Source of the DNA: Chitinophaga filiformis | Lineage (GTDB): Bacteria; Bacteroidota; Bacteroidia; Chitinophagales; Chitinophagaceae | Reading direction: 5' to 3' | NCBI RefSeq assembly: GCF_900102545.1 | Contig: NZ_FNBN01000009.1 | Location: forward strand, 332,823-396,822 | Length of the DNA stretch: 64,000 nt | Shown: positions 9,437 to 17,991 of the stretch, in pieces | How positions within the stretch are numbered: the first letter of the stretch is position 1 | Layout: each line of letters starts with the position of its first letter | The notes under the pieces: generated by a model | The model's database searches: none | Told to the model about the DNA's origin: nothing | What the model saw: the letters and a program-made list of their open reading frames with translations, nothing else | Program-made: the position numbers and the translations under genes

Positions 9437-12400
9437 ATGTTTAATCATATCCTGAGGATGTCCCATATATACCGTTACGTTCTGTGCCTGCTGCTATTTG
9501 CAGCAGGTGTAACAAGCGTGAAAGCCCAGCAATATCCCGTTACTGCCAGTACGCAGATCATACCTCCTTACAGCGTTTATCTTCCTGATTACGCTGTAGC
9601 AGGTAGCGACAAGCTGCGTGTGATCCTGGTACAGAATGACCTGACACTGCCCAGCTATAACGTAAGGCTGCGGATGACCGTAGAACAGAATGGTACTGTC
9701 ATTATGCGGACAGCCACTGCGTTTAACCCCAGACCGCTTTCCTTAAGTCCGGGTATTCCAACTATTATCGGAGGAATAGACCTGGCAGATTATCTTAACC
9801 CCGCCAATATTGAATACAGTGGAGGGTTCAGCAGAACCGAGTACGAAAAGACCCGCTCCCTGCCTGAAGGCGCTTACCGCATTTCCTTCACTGCATACGA
9901 CTATGCCCGTCCGCAGGTACAGGTAAGTAACATGGGCTCCAACGTCTTCTTCTTCCGGAAGAGCGATCCGCCATTATTAAACCTGCCTATCTGTAACAGC
10001 CGTGTGGAAAAGCTGGATCCGCAGTTCCTCACTTTCAACTGGAGTAGTCGCAATTCCCCTAATCCGGTACCGGGAAGCGGAACAGAATATGTGTTCTCTC
10101 TTTACGAAATAAGACCTGCCGGTAGCAATCCTGACTACATCGTACGCAGCGCCAAACCTATTTATACATTAGTCACTGAAACCAATACCATCGTATACGG
10201 GCCCGGCGAACCTCAGCTGAGGGACAGCATGCAATACGTCTGGACAGTACAGGCGCGCGACAAAAGTGGCAGGGACATGTTCAGCAATCAGGGGCTGAGC
10301 CAGAGTTGTACGTTCACCTATCTTGGCAAAAATCCTTTCACACAGAATAATGTACCGAAGCCGGTATTGAAAGGACGTGCTACAGGCGAACGCAGTGTGC
10401 GTTTCGGCTGGCCATTGGCCGCGGCAAACTACCAGGTTGAAGCTTACCGTCTGCAATATCGTGCTACTAAAGTAGGCGATACAGAGTTCGACTGGCAGAC
10501 AGAAGAGAAACAATCAGATACTGCATTCACTGCCAGCAGTCTGGAACCTAACCGTGCATACGAAGGCAGGCTGCAATGGAAGATCGCAGGCGTTTATGGT
10601 CCATTCAGTGATCTTGTTACTATAAAAACCGATTCCGCCAAAACCTTTGTCTGCGGAGACGCCGGCTTACTGGCCGCGCTGGATAACCAGACACCGCAGC
10701 CCGCATTGAGCGCGGGTAAGATTATCCGTGTAGGCAACTTTGACATCATCCTGACCGAAGTAAGTGGTGGCAATGGCAAGTTCACCGGTAAAGGCCGTGT
10801 AATTACACTCGGCTTTGGTATCGGTCTGCAGATGGAGTTTAAGGATATCACCGTTAACACCGATCTGAAGGTAATAGCTGGCCAGGTAACTGCCGTAACA
10901 GAAGGCATCGACAAATTCGTAAGCGATAAGCTGGACGAACAACATGGTGGTAATGATGTAGGTGGTGTCGTGAACGGCGATCTCGTGCCCGATATTACTA
11001 CCAAACTGAAAATCTTCTCACCGGCGAATATCAAGGTAAATACTGACGCGGGTACTATTACCCTCACAGACAGTAATACCGGCCAGGAGGAAGTGATCAA
11101 CTATAAAGACAAAGGAAAAACTCTGCCACTCGTACTCGAAGACGCGGATGGCAACCTGTATAATATCGACAAAGGCGGTAAGGTAACTTCCATTGGTAAA
11201 CGTGATAACGCTATCACATCAGCAGTACTTGAATCCCTAAAGACCTTACAGCTGGATAAAGGTACCGTGACATTTACGGCGGGTACAAGTAATGTGTATG
11301 CATTTGATGCATGGAAGAGTAGCTACTCAGGTAAAACAAATGTAGAGAAGGAATATGAATCGCTGGCAAGTGGCAAATACCATGTAAGCTCAAAAGCCAT
11401 TGTACCGGGTGAACAGGAACAGGTGACCGCGACATTGACGAATGCGGCAAGCGGTATCTCTGCTTCTAAACTTAAGTTTATCACTGGTAAGGGTATCGTA
11501 CTTACAGCTAAAGACAATGGTGACAATAGCTTCACTATTAGCCTGACCGGTGGTCCTGGCGGTGATGCACAGGAAATATACGCTGCTCATCCTGATGGTA
11601 ATGGCGGTTATATCAGTCTGGGTAAACTGCTGGTACCAAGTTATAAGCCATTGCAGAAAACGCTGGTACTGGTGCCGATTGGTGCACAGACTCCTGTGGC
11701 TACGGAACAGATAAAAACGGCGTTGCAGAAGACTTATGGTAAGCTGGGTATTACTTATACCGTTAAAGTAGACGAAAGTTTCCGCTACAATAAAACCTGG
11801 GATAGCAACGGCGATAGTGTTCTTCAGGATAAGGGTAGTGCCTTCCTGAGCAATAATTTCACTGGTGAGGAGAAAGCGCTGAAGAAAGCGTATAAGAAAG
11901 CCACTAACATAGATGACAACTCCGTTTACCTGTTCCTGGTGAATGAAGCTGCGTTGTCTGATGGTGATCTGACAGGTAAGATGCCACGTGGAAGCCAGTT
12001 TGGATTTGTGTTCACGAAACAGGCCAGTGAAGCAGCAGTTGTTCGTACGGTGGTGCATGAGATAGGACATGGTGATTATACACTCGAGCATACGTTCAGT
12101 ACGAATGTGGGGCTGGATAAGAGTTCTACTGATAACCTGATGGATTATGGCAGTGGTTATGGACTGATTAAGTATCAGTGGGATGTGTTGCATGATCCGG
12201 GAAGTGTGTGGGGAGTGTTTGAGGATGATAATGCGGGGGATAACTATACTGCGATGTCTATTGCCAGATACTTCCTTAACGCGGATAGCACTACTGTTTC
12301 CTTCCTGACACCGGCAGGTACTATTTTGGTAGTACCATTTAAAGATCTGGGCAGTGTAGAGTTCCAGTACGGTGCTATCAAGATTAAGGATAAACAGGAT

Positions 12401-15400
12401 CACTTTGATCCTGAGATAACTGTGGGGGCAGTCAGGAGCTTTAAGTTAGCTAACAGCCAGCGCTTGTTGCGAAGATATGAATACGTTGTTGCTGATGGTA
12501 CATACAAGGATCCTGAAGGTAATGTCTATCAACAGAATGTTCCTGATCCTGCAAAGGTGGAAGGTTTTGTTTACCCAGTTTCATGTAGTGATAAGTACAA
12601 GCTGATGAAGTTTAGCAGAAGGACGCTTCCTTTTTACAAGGGAGGGGAACCGAAGCTGACATTCACTCAGATGACAGACCTTTTCACGCCGTTCAGGGAT
12701 CAGGAGCAGATGCCAATGCGCTCTATTAATCCTATTACTCATGCAAGTGAGGAAATTGAGCAGGAAATAGTCGCTGGAACGACCCTTGGATGCCTGTATT
12801 GTGTAAGCAATGCAACACTCAGCATGACGGAAAAACATTGTCGTCAGGATGAATATATCTGGATAGATAAGCTGGCGCAGATGAGAAATGTTTATCCTGA
12901 ATATTTCGATCGCTTTACACAGACTAATATAGTTAAAACTACAGGCGGTGCTACTACCTGGGAGAAGGATGGAAACTGGGAAGCACCGGAAACCATAACG
13001 GGATATTCAGCATCGGGAACACCAGGTGCTGCCGGGCCTACCGGTACAAGCAGAATTGTACATGATTATGACTATCCATGGGGACAGTATTTGGTAGACC
13101 ATCCTGATATTAAAGCAGCATATGGGAAGGATGACATTTTATTCTTTAAGACCTTCTATACCCAGTTCATTGAGTATGTCAATACCGTGATTGTTGACGA
13201 CGAAGAATTCTGGGAGAAATTTAGTAGCAATACGCCCGTAAAAGACGTATTCGAGCAACTGAGGAAAGACCCTATATTCCATTTGCAGTCAATTTCGGTT
13301 GAAAAACGTGGATTGGCGTTGAAGATGATGACAGATGGTTATAATAACCAGGATATAATCCTCTTAGGAGGAAAGGACCTGTCATATATACGTTTATTAT
13401 CCAGTTTCATCGGGGATAAGCAGGCTGCCGCAATGCTGCAATACATCGAGGATAATATCAAAGTCAGAAAAATTTATGACCTGTATGTTACTGATGGTAA
13501 GCCGGAAGCATCTCAGGTAGGTGTCCTGATGGCATTAAGTAACATGATAACTACTTCCGGGCATTACAATTACAATCAGGAGGGAATGGGAGATTTACTC
13601 CTGGCCCCTGGACTGGTAGCCGAGATAGAAGCAGACCTGTTTCAGTTTAGTAATGCACAAATCACATTCGCAGCAGATAACAAGCTGTTTATAAATACCA
13701 AGCTATATAACTATAACGACTACATAGCGGTAAGGGTTGCCGGCTCCTTCGAAATGGATGGAAAGACGATTCCCAAAGGCCAGTTGCTGACAATGCCGGC
13801 TGTGCAGGTGGCGTTAATGGCAACTATCGCCGATATGAGAAAAACGGAGAAACAGATCTCATTAGCGGTTGATGTTGGTATGATGTGTATTGGTATAGGA
13901 GATCTGAAGATATTCCTTAATGCAGGGCAATATATTGCAAAAGCTATTGTTGTTGCAGACGTGGTAGGATCAGCAGGAGATCTTACATTGCAGATGATTA
14001 ATGCCGATGCCATATCACCGGAATGGAGAACTAGCTTGCAAATAGCAACTATGGCTCTATCTCTTCCGAGCATGATAAAAGCGGCTCCCAAAGTCGAAAA
14101 GTATGTAGAAGACCTTGATTTATTGCTCGATGCCAGAAGGGCTCATAACGCAACGATGAGGGAGCTGATGGAGTTAGAAAGAATAGGATCGGGGCTTAGT
14201 GAGTCGGCAGGGGTCATGGACATTATATCAGATGGAAAGCAAATCGAAAAGAGAGCTGTATCGATGGACAGGCCGGCGGATATTGAGTTGGTGAAAAAAC
14301 GCCTGGACAGAGGGAAGATTGATAATAACATCTACTTAGTGGTACATGGAGATGGAAGCAAGTTTAGGATTATACATCAGGGACAGGAAATAGAGATGGA
14401 TCACAGATCCCTGGCCAGATGGATTAAAAAGCAAGGTTTCCCTGCAGATAAACAACTGGTATTGCTTTCATGCGGTAATATTGAAACAGCTCAGGACGTA
14501 GCACGTAAAGCAAAAGTTTCAATTGTTGCAAATGATGGAGTTGTGAAAGTGTACGATAATGGAGTAATAGAGGCGGAAAATGGATTTAAGTATATAGACA
14601 AAAATGGAAACATTGACGAGAGTAGAAAGGTGCTGATCGGTGAGCAGAAGCCAGCGGGTAAGCGACCAATCCGGTTGGGTCCGGCCCGACCCAGAACAGG
14701 ATCTGTGGATGAAATTGTCGGGAATTTTGGTGTAACTGCTGAAATAGCGGAAAAGTTAGCAGCGAATGATAAATTTGTAGAGGCATATAAAGCTGTAGTT
14801 GGTGGAGTAAAAAGGCAAAAGGCGGGTGGGAATTTTATGCTTGCATTAGAAAGTACGGCAGACGAAGCAGCAGATTGGGCGGATTCTAAAAAGAAGCTAT
14901 TAGCCTTATTCGCAAACACACCTGAAACTTTTGATAAAGTTTATGAAAACATGGTGAGAGCAGAGGAGCTTGCTGAATCAGCAGGAAAGATGATGGCATC
15001 GGGGCTGTCTGCATCTAATGAAGCTCAAGCTATGGCTGCAATAAGAACAGGGCTAACCGATATGTTCAAGGATATGAATATTGATATTGAAGAATCCTTT
15101 TTCCTAAATGGAATCTTCAATGGCGGTGTCACTGACCATATTCCTTTCGGTGATCACGAATGGGCGATAATAGATGCAGCGAGGGATATTTCAAAGATTG
15201 CAGGTAATAGGAACATTCTGGTTGTACATATCTATGTAAAAGGTGAGCTAATCCCTATAGCGCTAATTGCGGGTAGCGGAAATAGCGCTGTGCAAATCAA
15301 AAAGGGACTCAAGATTGACGAAGTAATTGAAGATGTACCGGATGGAGTTCGTAATTTTGAGCAATTCACTATAAATAATGACCGCGTTCAGGATTCTGAA

Positions 15401-15580
15401 TCTAAGTTTGTCGAGTGGTTTAGAAAACAGACAGATATAGACATATCCAAGATAGAAAGGATAGAGTTTTTTAGCGAAAGGCCAGTTTGTCCGTCGTGTA
15501 CAAATGTACTTGGTATCTTTTCACGTGATAGTAAGATTCCTGAGATAAAAATTTACGAAGGGAGATATAGAAGAAAATAA
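9437..15580 (+). CDS. TANFOR-like modular polymorphic toxin with C-terminal deaminase
   Basis: About 2,047 residues from the ATG at 9437; the frame opens at a TTG at 9428 and a second ATG is at 9458. Order: signal peptide; N-terminal beta domains beginning QQYPVTASTQIIPPYSVYL, like Bacteroidota TANFOR proteins (family from memory), with FnIII-like units; zinc-peptidase motif HEIGHGDYTLEH near 874, then NLMDY; Cys-rich segment; clan-CD-like pair VVHGDG (His 1637) and LLSCGN (Cys 1679); C-terminal deaminase domain with DSESK (D1986, E1988) and RPVCPSC (C2018, C2021), as in the BURPS668_1122-type toxin deaminases. The toxin probably edits nucleic acid bases, after release by one of the internal peptidases (inference). 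The last 1.5 kb uses more AGA, TTA and ATA codons than the start, consistent with exchangeable toxin tips. The stop overlaps the SUKH start. Confidence 0.85.
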   Translation: MFNHILRMSHIYRYVLCLLLFAAGVTSVKAQQYPVTASTQIIPPYSVYLPDYAVAGSDKLRVILVQNDLTLPSYNVRLRMTVEQNGTVIMRTATAFNPRPLSLSPGIPTIIGGIDLADYLNPANIEYSGGFSRTEYEKTRSLPEGAYRISFTAYDYARPQVQVSNMGSNVFFFRKSDPPLLNLPICNSRVEKLDPQFLTFNWSSRNSPNPVPGSGTEYVFSLYEIRPAGSNPDYIVRSAKPIYTLVTETNTIVYGPGEPQLRDSMQYVWTVQARDKSGRDMFSNQGLSQSCTFTYLGKNPFTQNNVPKPVLKGRATGERSVRFGWPLAAANYQVEAYRLQYRATKVGDTEFDWQTEEKQSDTAFTASSLEPNRAYEGRLQWKIAGVYGPFSDLVTIKTDSAKTFVCGDAGLLAALDNQTPQPALSAGKIIRVGNFDIILTEVSGGNGKFTGKGRVITLGFGIGLQMEFKDITVNTDLKVIAGQVTAVTEGIDKFVSDKLDEQHGGNDVGGVVNGDLVPDITTKLKIFSPANIKVNTDAGTITLTDSNTGQEEVINYKDKGKTLPLVLEDADGNLYNIDKGGKVTSIGKRDNAITSAVLESLKTLQLDKGTVTFTAGTSNVYAFDAWKSSYSGKTNVEKEYESLASGKYHVSSKAIVPGEQEQVTATLTNAASGISASKLKFITGKGIVLTAKDNGDNSFTISLTGGPGGDAQEIYAAHPDGNGGYISLGKLLVPSYKPLQKTLVLVPIGAQTPVATEQIKTALQKTYGKLGITYTVKVDESFRYNKTWDSNGDSVLQDKGSAFLSNNFTGEEKALKKAYKKATNIDDNSVYLFLVNEAALSDGDLTGKMPRGSQFGFVFTKQASEAAVVRTVVHEIGHGDYTLEHTFSTNVGLDKSSTDNLMDYGSGYGLIKYQWDVLHDPGSVWGVFEDDNAGDNYTAMSIARYFLNADSTTVSFLTPAGTILVVPFKDLGSVEFQYGAIKIKDKQDHFDPEITVGAVRSFKLANSQRLLRRYEYVVADGTYKDPEGNVYQQNVPDPAKVEGFVYPVSCSDKYKLMKFSRRTLPFYKGGEPKLTFTQMTDLFTPFRDQEQMPMRSINPITHASEEIEQEIVAGTTLGCLYCVSNATLSMTEKHCRQDEYIWIDKLAQMRNVYPEYFDRFTQTNIVKTTGGATTWEKDGNWEAPETITGYSASGTPGAAGPTGTSRIVHDYDYPWGQYLVDHPDIKAAYGKDDILFFKTFYTQFIEYVNTVIVDDEEFWEKFSSNTPVKDVFEQLRKDPIFHLQSISVEKRGLALKMMTDGYNNQDIILLGGKDLSYIRLLSSFIGDKQAAAMLQYIEDNIKVRKIYDLYVTDGKPEASQVGVLMALSNMITTSGHYNYNQEGMGDLLLAPGLVAEIEADLFQFSNAQITFAADNKLFINTKLYNYNDYIAVRVAGSFEMDGKTIPKGQLLTMPAVQVALMATIADMRKTEKQISLAVDVGMMCIGIGDLKIFLNAGQYIAKAIVVADVVGSAGDLTLQMINADAISPEWRTSLQIATMALSLPSMIKAAPKVEKYVEDLDLLLDARRAHNATMRELMELERIGSGLSESAGVMDIISDGKQIEKRAVSMDRPADIELVKKRLDRGKIDNNIYLVVHGDGSKFRIIHQGQEIEMDHRSLARWIKKQGFPADKQLVLLSCGNIETAQDVARKAKVSIVANDGVVKVYDNGVIEAENGFKYIDKNGNIDESRKVLIGEQKPAGKRPIRLGPARPRTGSVDEIVGNFGVTAEIAEKLAANDKFVEAYKAVVGGVKRQKAGGNFMLALESTADEAADWADSKKKLLALFANTPETFDKVYENMVRAEELAESAGKMMASGLSASNEAQAMAAIRTGLTDMFKDMNIDIEESFFLNGIFNGGVTDHIPFGDHEWAIIDAARDISKIAGNRNILVVHIYVKGELIPIALIAGSGNSAVQIKKGLKIDEVIEDVPDGVRNFEQFTINNDRVQDSESKFVEWFRKQTDIDISKIERIEFFSERPVCPSCTNVLGIFSRDSKIPEIKIYEGRYRRK

Positions 15581-16071
15581 TGGCAGCAGAATATTTATAT
15601 ATGGACTTTTTGCTCGGTTATAAGGAGTACTTTGGCATAGCGGGTGCATGCACAGAAGAGGAAGTAACCGAGATAGAAGGAAAATTGGGAGTTAAGTTTC
15701 CTCGTAGCTATCGTGAAGTATATCTCATTCTTGGTAAGCATCGTGGATTCAGGTTTATTGATGACAATAGCTATAAGTTTCCGCAGTATGAAGAAATGAG
15801 GGCGGGCGCAGAAGAGATCATGTCACAATGCGACATTGATTTTGTTCTGGATAAGAACATGTTTATTGTCGGTTGTTTTATGGAGAACGGAATTTTTTAC
15901 TTCTTTAAACTTAACGAGGGAGATGATCCACCTGTATACCGGTACGAAGAAGGAGACAGGGAATATAAATTAACTGCTGAGAGTTGTTCTTCGTTTATTC
16001 AACAGCGAAACTGGTATAGTGGTTATCTTTATTTAAAAAAAGGAGAAGATAAGAAATCCGAAAAGGGATAG
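15580..16071 (+). CDS. SUKH (SMI1/KNR4) family immunity protein
   Basis: A 163-residue cytoplasmic protein. Residues 20-60 (EEEVTEIEGKLGVKFPRSY then REVYLILGKHRGFRF) fit the opening of the SMI1/KNR4/SUKH fold, where an acidic helix leads into a Phe/Leu-Pro motif and a Gly-rich turn. SUKH proteins are the commonest immunity proteins of bacterial polymorphic toxins and bind the toxin domain directly. The ATG shares one base with the TAA of the deaminase toxin gene, so translation is probably coupled. It is the last gene before a strong terminator. Function as the cognate antitoxin is inferred from family and position. Low GC matches the toxin tip. Confidence 0.88.
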   Translation: MAAEYLYMDFLLGYKEYFGIAGACTEEEVTEIEGKLGVKFPRSYREVYLILGKHRGFRFIDDNSYKFPQYEEMRAGAEEIMSQCDIDFVLDKNMFIVGCFMENGIFYFFKLNEGDDPPVYRYEEGDREYKLTAESCSSFIQQRNWYSGYLYLKKGEDKKSEKG

Positions 16072-16091
16072 CACTAAATATCACTGCAATA

Positions 16092-16140
16092 AAAAAGCTG
16101 ACTGAAAACAATGGCCCTCGCCATCCTTCAGTCAGCTTTT
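16092..16140 (+). terminator. Terminator of the toxin operon
   Basis: An inverted repeat AAAAGCTGACTGAA ... TTCAGTCAGCTTTT forms a stem of 14 pairs, 20 bases after the SUKH stop and ending in a T-run. The A-rich left side means it can also stop transcription arriving from the opposite strand. Confidence 0.85.
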
Positions 16141-16214
16141 ATATTTCCCCGACCCCTTAAACCCTTTATACCTTATTCACCGGGCAAAACATCCATTCAA
16201 AACAACCATACCAA

Positions 16215-16937
16215 TCAAAATGGCCACGGATCACGTCTATGACGTCTGCCAAGGTCGGAAATAAAACGAGCCAGTCTCTCCCGGTCACATTCCATAGCTT
16301 TTTGCTCATTATCCGCATCGTGAATCAGCGTGCACAGCGCATGAACATCTTTTAAAGTCGGCATGTCAACTGTCAGTTCACACAGGTTGCAGACCATAGT
16401 TAATGATGTCTGTAAGTCACGGTTGACCAGTAACTTGATGGTCTTGACAACCCATCCTGCATAGCTGGAACGAAATTCCAGGAATTCAACCGGCAGATAG
16501 TTCATATTTGAGATAATCGATGCATCCGTATAGGCTAAGAGATCGGTGAATTCCAGAGGCTCATACATCTGCAGTTTATGGTGCATAGCTGCCAGTTTCG
16601 TCTTCATTTCTTCCAGGTAAACGAGTATCTCGTCAAAGGCCTGCATTCTATGCCCGGCATTCAGCAAGATCGGATTCGCAGCCACATCGCTCATCAGGTT
16701 CATATCTTTCAGCGTAAACGAATTGCATATGGCCTGGACATATACCTCTTTAAAATAGGGAGAAATAAATGCCAGGAACAAAACATCCGTATAGGCTGCT
16801 TCTTTCACAAATCTTGCGTTTGGTGGAATGGAACCCGTTGCGAGAAAATAACTCAGCACGGGGTCGTTGCTGATTAAAGTGCGGTATATCTTCTCCTGTT
16901 CGGAAATATTCGCAGGTGCGGTTTGTTCGTACTTCAT
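16215..16937 (-). CDS. Tandem paralogue family, copy 1 (no membrane anchor)
   Basis: A 240-residue protein, third in transcription order of a tandem trio. It shares with the two copies upstream the opening MKYEQ...ANISEQEK, then ISNDPxLSYFL, FLAFISPYF, LKDxNLMSD, and the central NYLPVEFLEFRSxYA block (near residue 150). The conserved part is predicted helical and spans about residues 1-205. Unlike its sisters it lacks the C-terminal membrane helix and ends in a short basic and aromatic tail (RRHRRDPWPF). I do not recognise the family. It starts 40 bases downstream of the stop of copy 2 and may be co-transcribed with it. Confidence 0.75.
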   Translation of the reverse strand: MKYEQTAPANISEQEKIYRTLISNDPVLSYFLATGSIPPNARFVKEAAYTDVLFLAFISPYFKEVYVQAICNSFTLKDMNLMSDVAANPILLNAGHRMQAFDEILVYLEEMKTKLAAMHHKLQMYEPLEFTDLLAYTDASIISNMNYLPVEFLEFRSSYAGWVVKTIKLLVNRDLQTSLTMVCNLCELTVDMPTLKDVHALCTLIHDADNEQKAMECDRERLARFISDLGRRHRRDPWPF

Positions 16938-16977
16938 AGTTTGAATGTATGGTGCTATCGATATCTTCCGTTACAAG

Positions 16978-17925
16978 CTAACGGCGACTACGACGATAAG
17001 AACGATGATAGGATGGATGATAAGATGGATGATAGGAGGGACGATATGAACGATGATAATGATAAGAGTTACTGCTATGGTTCCCGCTATTACCCGGAAA
17101 GGACATCCCAAAGACGGTAATGATGATGATGATGATAATAACCACGATGCCCAACAGTACCCTGCCGATGCTTCCGTCGGAATCACTGGAATTATTAAAA
17201 TTGCGGGAGTAGCCAGAATTGCTGGAATAACCGGAATCGTTGGAATAGTCGGAGTCGTTGGAATAACCGTAACTGCTATCAATATTGCTTGTCTGCAGAT
17301 CGGCATTGTCAAGCAGCTTATACAACGCATCCACCTCATTTGCAGTTTGCAGGTCAACTGTGAGTTGACGCAGATTGGTAGTCATGATCATTGATGTCCG
17401 TGGGTCCCGGTTGACCAGCGTATTGATCACCTTCATGATCACCCGCGCATAAGTGGAACGGAATTCCAGGAATTCAACCGGCAGGTAATTCAGATTACTG
17501 ATTGTTTCGATGCCAGTGTGTTCCGTCAGGCTAAGGATGTTAATGGGCTCCTGCATTTGCAGTTTAGCATGAATAGATACCAGTACAGCTTTCCTTTGTT
17601 CCAGGTAAACCAGGATACGATCAAAGGCCTGTTTCCTGTAAGCATCGTCCAGCAGCAGAGTATTCATTGCTATATCGCTCATCAGGTTTGTATCTTTCAA
17701 ATCAAACGCGCTGATAACAGCGTTTACATACGCCTCCTGGAAATAAGGAGAGATAAATGCCAGGAATGCAGGATCCCTATAGCCACCTTCCTTTGCAAAT
17801 CTGGTATTTGACTGAATAGCGCCTGTTTCGAGAAAATAACTCAGCGCAGGGTCATTGCTGATAAGAGCGCGGAATGCCTTCTCCTGTTCGGAGATATTCG
17901 CATCCGTGGATTGTTCATATTTCAT
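16978..17925 (-). CDS. Tandem paralogue family, copy 2 (tail-anchored, His/Tyr/Arg-rich tail)
   Basis: A 315-residue member of the tandem trio with the same conserved helical region (residues 1-210) including ISNDPALSYFL and NYLPVEFLEFRS. It then has a Ser/Asn/Asp/Tyr/Gly linker of short repeats (about 215-250), one very hydrophobic helix rich in Ile (about 253-272), and a 40-residue tail made of SYHP/SYRR-like four-residue repeats, strongly basic and His/Tyr-rich. The layout is that of a C-tail-anchored inner-membrane protein with a helical cytoplasmic domain. The repeats are encoded by 12-base and 15-18-base DNA repeats. Function unknown. Confidence 0.75.
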   Translation of the reverse strand: MKYEQSTDANISEQEKAFRALISNDPALSYFLETGAIQSNTRFAKEGGYRDPAFLAFISPYFQEAYVNAVISAFDLKDTNLMSDIAMNTLLLDDAYRKQAFDRILVYLEQRKAVLVSIHAKLQMQEPINILSLTEHTGIETISNLNYLPVEFLEFRSTYARVIMKVINTLVNRDPRTSMIMTTNLRQLTVDLQTANEVDALYKLLDNADLQTSNIDSSYGYSNDSDYSNDSGYSSNSGYSRNFNNSSDSDGSIGRVLLGIVVIIIIIIITVFGMSFPGNSGNHSSNSYHYHRSYRPSYHPSYHPSYHRSYRRSRR

Positions 17926-17991
17926 GTATTGGGTTATATGGAGCCTGAGAGTTTGCCGGATCGGTATATTACTTATCCGGCAAACTGTATA

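Noticed and set aside
11390..12403. Long open frame (337 codons) on the reverse strand inside the toxin gene
   Set aside because: Lies antisense to a clear coding region with peptidase and TANFOR-like sequence; its translation is His/Thr/Gln/Ile-rich with no motif.
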